NCBI GenBank assembly: GCA_030615435.1
Contig: JAUWZH010000100.1
Location: 1-8,836 of the forward strand
Origin: Candidatus Brocadiaceae bacterium
GTDB taxonomy: Bacteria > Planctomycetota > Brocadiia > SM23-32
Reading direction: 5' to 3'
DNA length: 8,836 bases
Shown: piece after piece, positions 6,509 to 8,836 of the stretch
Numbering within the stretch: position 1 is the stretch's first letter
How the letters are laid out: each line of letters begins with the position of its first letter
The notes under the pieces: model-generated
Told to the model about the DNA's origin: nothing
Databases searched by the model: none
Seen by the model: only the letters and a program-made list of their open reading frames with translations
Position numbers and translations under genes: made by a program

Positions 6509-7963
6509 TTGCCACTGATCAAGAGATCGTCAATTTGCGTGTTTGCCTTTCTGGCCTTGTGTGTCGGGGGAGCAACCCTTGGCCAGGAAGCCGTTGAGCC
6601 GGCCGTCCGGGAGGCGCTCCTGGAGCTCAAGAGGGCCAAGCCCTACAAGCGCAGCGGGCAGGTCGAGCGTATTGTTGAGTTCGGCAAAGCGGCTGTCCCA
6701 GGCCTTGTGGGTGAGTTAAGAGCTTTCCAGCAACAGGCCGACACCAGCTACGTTGCCAATTGTATTCTGGCCCTCGGTGAACTCAAGGGGCTCGGCACGG
6801 CGGACAGAAAGACTGCCATGGGCGTGTTGATCCCGGCCTTGCATGCGCAGTTCCCCCAGATACGATATGCGGCCGCCCTGGCTCTGAAGCAGATCTGGAC
6901 GGCGGGCGAGGGCCGCGACCTGGAGGCGCTTCGCGCCGTGAACGCCGCCCTGGCCGGGAGCCTTTTCGACATGTCCGTTTCTTCGGAGTCCTATGGGCCC
7001 GGGCTGGCTCTGTTCGAGATCAACAATGTTGACCGTGTTACCCCAAAGGCGGGCGGCCCGGCCATCAGGCCCGCTTCGCTGACGCCGGAGGAGTTGAGAG
7101 ACCAGGTGGAATCATGGGTGGCCGAGAATCCGGACCTCCTGCCGCCCCTCGATCAACAGCCTTGGCAGTTGCTGCTGGCAACGGTGGGAAGAAACCCCGA
7201 CCCGGCCGCTCGGCAGGAGGCCAGGGGAATCCTTGTGCGAAAAAGACCGTTGCTGGCCGTGGACACCATCGCTCGCTACCTCAGGAGCGGCACACTCGAC
7301 GCGGCGCTCTGGCGTGACCTGGCGGATGTGCTCGCCGGCATAACCGGTCAGGAGTTCCCGCGCACCCTTCCTCCCGAACCCGGCGTCGTAGTGTCGCGCT
7401 GGATGCAAGAGTGGGAGGAACACCTGAAGGGCCGCCGGGACGAGGCCCATCGCCGCTACAGTTGGCAGCGCTTTGAGCGCGCCGTGGCACTGGCGAGGAA
7501 CGAGCCCACCGGGGCGCGTTTCGAGGAGGTGAGGCACCTGCGGGAGATTCTCCTCCACCAGTTTGATGCGCTGGCAGACATGCCCGAAGATGCCTCCCCG
7601 AGGGCGCGGGAGCTGATCGAAGGAATGCTCGGCGCCAAGGCGAACTGTGTGGAGGCCGTGAAGGGCCTGCAAGGAGATCCTTCCGACCATCAGAAAAGGG
7701 TCTACATCGGCAGGATGGAGCAAGTGGCGGACTCAGAGGGTGGGAAAGCCATCGCCCGGCAGTTCCTTGGGGAGCTCGTCGCCCTTGCTCGCAAGGAGGA
7801 AAGTCAGCAGATCCTCAACCAGGTGGCCAGGCTCCTGACGAGCATCACGGATGTGCCTTTGCAGTTGCCCGCTGAACTCACCCCCGCAGCGCGTGGCAAG
7901 GTCATAGAGGACTGGCTGGGCATGGTCAGACAGTACGAGGCCGGCGGCGGCGAAAAGCAGTAG
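6509..7963 (+). CDS. Exported HEAT-like alpha-helical repeat protein (unknown function)
   Basis: A 484-residue protein starting at TTG, supported by GGGGAG (6497-6502) six bases upstream and by the signal peptide that follows directly. That peptide has a basic start (K5-R6), a hydrophobic core at about 7-21 and probable cleavage after Gly25. The Cys at 18 does not sit in a proper lipobox, so signal peptidase I is more likely. The mature part is almost entirely helical. Residues 51-131 look like HEAT repeats (GKAAVPGLVGEL, then IRYAAALALKQIW). Later segments diverge but share a recurrent element, a short I-T/N motif followed some 20-30 residues on by a Trp-containing helix: W203 (after LTPEELRDQVES), W298/W302 (after AGITG) and W469 (after ELTPAARGKVIED). 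HEAT solenoids usually bind other proteins; no catalytic motif is visible. It is monocistronic by its own promoter and the hairpin after its stop. Confidence 0.8.
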   Translation: MPLIKRSSICVFAFLALCVGGATLGQEAVEPAVREALLELKRAKPYKRSGQVERIVEFGKAAVPGLVGELRAFQQQADTSYVANCILALGELKGLGTADRKTAMGVLIPALHAQFPQIRYAAALALKQIWTAGEGRDLEALRAVNAALAGSLFDMSVSSESYGPGLALFEINNVDRVTPKAGGPAIRPASLTPEELRDQVESWVAENPDLLPPLDQQPWQLLLATVGRNPDPAARQEARGILVRKRPLLAVDTIARYLRSGTLDAALWRDLADVLAGITGQEFPRTLPPEPGVVVSRWMQEWEEHLKGRRDEAHRRYSWQRFERAVALARNEPTGARFEEVRHLREILLHQFDALADMPEDASPRARELIEGMLGAKANCVEAVKGLQGDPSDHQKRVYIGRMEQVADSEGGKAIARQFLGELVALARKEESQQILNQVARLLTSITDVPLQLPAELTPAARGKVIEDWLGMVRQYEAGGGEKQ

Positions 7964-7964
7964 C

Positions 7965-7988
7965 CGATGGGCGGCGGCAGGCCCATCG
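7965..7988 (+). terminator. Perfect hairpin directly after the HEAT-like gene
   Basis: CGATGGGC (7965-7972) and GCCCATCG (7981-7988) form a perfect eight-base stem with an eight-base loop, starting two bases past the TAG stop. No T tract follows, so it may act as a U-less terminator or as protection for the mRNA 3' end. Confidence 0.5.
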
Positions 7989-8068
7989 TCATGAGTACCC
8001 CTGGAGTTTCGCGTCTGTTCGGGCGGCATATTTCGGTTGGCCTTCGCTGTTTTGCCGGCCCGTCGCGT

Positions 8069-8098
8069 TTGTTCTCCTTCCTTCGTCTTTGCTAAAAT
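8069..8098 (+). promoter_or_regulatory. Promoter for the GlmL-family operon
   Basis: TAAAAT (8093-8098) preceded by TGC forms a strong extended -10; TTGTTC (8069-8074) stands 18 bases upstream as a poor -35. The element CTTTGCTAAAA is identical to that at the HEAT-like gene's promoter. Transcription would start near 8105, leaving a long leader. Confidence 0.55.
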
Positions 8099-8130
8099 GC
8101 TCTCTGTCGAGGCGCATCCGGTTGGGTGTG

Positions 8131-8168
8131 GCCGGCAGGGTCTCGTCTGCGCGGCACAGACTGCTGGC
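8131..8168 (+). ncRNA. Structured 5' leader element upstream of the GlmL-family operon
   Basis: GCCGGCA (8131-8137) pairs with TGCTGGC (8162-8168) through one G-U pair, and GTCTG (8145-8149) pairs with CAGAC (8157-8161), stacked without a gap on the 3' side and with a seven-base bulge on the 5' side. A T-rich stretch, TTTGTTTGT, follows at 8175-8183. The fold could be a regulatory leader or attenuator. I do not recognise a known riboswitch, and the cobalamin riboswitch core is not evident. Confidence 0.3.
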
Positions 8169-8270
8169 GGGCGGTTTGTTTGTCCGTCGCAGGGTAGTTC
8201 GTGTTTCGTTTTGCTGCTGTGGTGCGTGGGCGCGGTGACCCCTCCGAAGTAGTTCTGCCTGTGCCAGCCG

Positions 8271-8660
8271 ATGGTGACCGTGCGAGGCGAGATGCCCAGA
8301 GGGATATCCGGCAAGGGTTTTCGGCAAGCTCTCAAGCGTGCCTTCGCGGTCCCCGCCGAAGAGCCCCTCACCGAGCAGCAGCGTCAGTGGATGGACAAGC
8401 TCGCCCGCAAGGTCGTGGCGCGCGGCCTGACGGTCCCCGCCATCCTGTTGCTCGAAAGCATCCAGCCGCTCGGCTTTGTCGGTTCCCAGGCGGTCGTTTT
8501 CTTCAAGCCCATTATCTCGTTGGTGTTCCGCCCGGAGTTCTGCGACGAGGTGGCCCGGCTCCTGGAGAAGCGCTCAGCGCTCAGGGATCTGATGCAGATG
8601 ATCGAACGCTGCGATGCGGAGGCCAGAGCCGCCGAGACCTCTAAAGGTGCCGACCAGTGA
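8271..8660 (+). CDS. Conserved small protein preceding a GlmL-family ATPase (unknown function)
   Basis: A 129-residue protein of unknown function. A basic N-terminal region (to about 33) leads into a charged helix (LTEQQRQWMDKLARKVVARG), then a strikingly hydrophobic stretch (residues 53-86, with LLLESIQPLGFVGSQ and VVFFKPIISLVF) broken by Pro and Gly, then a charged helical tail. The middle could be buried, membrane-associating or a partner interface; it is too irregular for a clear membrane helix. The ATG at 8271 has no ribosome site, while an in-frame ATG at 8292 has GAGG four bases upstream and may be the true start, costing seven residues. The stop overlaps the start of the next gene by four bases (GTGA), so translation is coupled and the product probably works with the GlmL-family protein. 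That pairing resembles what I recall from other genomes, but I could not verify it. Confidence 0.75.
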   Translation: MVTVRGEMPRGISGKGFRQALKRAFAVPAEEPLTEQQRQWMDKLARKVVARGLTVPAILLLESIQPLGFVGSQAVVFFKPIISLVFRPEFCDEVARLLEKRSALRDLMQMIERCDAEARAAETSKGADQ

Positions 8661-8836
8661 GCGCCGAGACGGAAAGCCCCCAGCAAAACGTCATCCTCGC
8701 CACCGATTGCGGAAGCACGACCACCAAGGCCATCCTGATTGAGAAGCGCCCGGAGGGCTACCGGCAGACCTGGCGCGGGGAATCTCCCACCACCGTCGAG
8801 GCGCCGTTCGAAGACGTGACACGCGGCGTCCTGAAC
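8657..8836 (+). CDS. GlmL/MutL-family ASKHA ATPase (glutamate mutase accessory type), N-terminal fragment
   Basis: Only the first 60 codons are in the window; the frame is open at the edge. The segment ILATDCGSTTTKAILIEK (residues 13-30) is the phosphate-1 loop of the actin/Hsp70/sugar-kinase ATPase fold, and the following RGESPTTVEAPFEDVTRGVLN (about 40-60) is characteristic of the GlmL family (formerly MutL of glutamate mutase, unrelated to the mismatch-repair MutL). The clostridial member is encoded between the two subunits of cobalamin-dependent glutamate mutase and is thought to maintain or reactivate it. Relatives elsewhere occur without that enzyme, so the client here is unknown. The GTG start overlaps the previous stop as GTGA, and AAGGTG (8644-8649) lies seven bases upstream. 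Activases of 2-hydroxyacyl-CoA dehydratases share the first motif but not the TTVEAPFEDV segment. Confidence 0.85.
   Translation, partial: MSAETESPQQNVILATDCGSTTTKAILIEKRPEGYRQTWRGESPTTVEAPFEDVTRGVLN

Larger units (their letters stand above)
7964..8270. other. Gene-free stretch with hairpin, promoter and structured leader
   Basis: This 307-base gap contains the perfect hairpin (7965-7988), a promoter near 8069-8098 and a leader of about 165 bases with a foldable element (8131-8168). A 71-codon frame at 8037-8252 runs through promoter and leader, has no recognisable protein features and is not taken as a gene. Confidence 0.6.

Noticed and set aside
8037..8252. 71-codon plus-strand frame
   Set aside because: It overlaps the promoter and leader, lacks a ribosome site and has a composition typical of shadow frames.
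8105..8270. Cobalamin riboswitch before the GlmL operon
   Set aside because: The conserved core segments could not be found, so only an unclassified structured leader is reported.
7733..8371. Minus-strand 212-codon frame
   Set aside because: It is antisense to the HEAT-like gene's 3' end and the next gene's start, covers the hairpin and promoter, and resembles no protein family.

Overview
The window is a GC-rich, gene-dense bacterial chromosome segment with GTG and TTG starts, clear Shine-Dalgarno sequences and sigma70-like promoters, often with an extended -10 (TGn). A TPR-CHAT protein, an exported HEAT-type protein and a GlmL-family ATPase together would fit a planctomycete, armatimonadote or related uncultured lineage. 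That assignment is inference; no rRNA, tRNA or diagnostic marker is present.

Layout: (1) 2-3808 (+), a very large protein, probably open at the window edge. It has a degenerate N-terminal CHAT-like domain, about eleven TPRs with a nearly exact 40-residue period, a charged helical linker and an intact C-terminal CHAT caspase-like protease domain. (2) 3905-4321 (+), a stand-alone response-regulator receiver domain with its own promoter. (3) 4343-5095 (-), a calcineurin-like metallophosphoesterase, convergent with the receiver gene. (4) 5096-5447, a divergent control region. (5) 5448-5924 and 5950-6345 (+), a PilZ-domain protein followed by a small two-helix membrane protein with a four-cysteine tail, probably one operon, with a possible terminator after it. 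(6) 6509-7963 (+), a secreted HEAT-like repeat protein with its own promoter, ending in a perfect hairpin. (7) 7964-8270, a gene-free stretch with that hairpin, a promoter and a structured leader. (8) 8271-8660 and 8657-8836 (+), a conserved small protein translationally coupled to the start of a GlmL-family (glutamate mutase accessory, 'MutL') ASKHA ATPase that runs off the window.

How they may work together: the first half is rich in signalling parts (protease on a TPR scaffold, receiver domain, phosphoesterase, cyclic-di-GMP receptor), but each unit has its own promoter or opposite orientation, so joint function is unproven. The last two genes are a tight unit, probably linked to cobalamin-dependent mutase metabolism. 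The most unusual item is the first protein: the N-terminal 280 residues can be aligned by eye, segment by segment, with its own C-terminal CHAT protease but lack the catalytic His and Cys, giving a pseudoprotease-TPR-protease layout. No CRISPR array, insertion sequence or RNA gene was seen.
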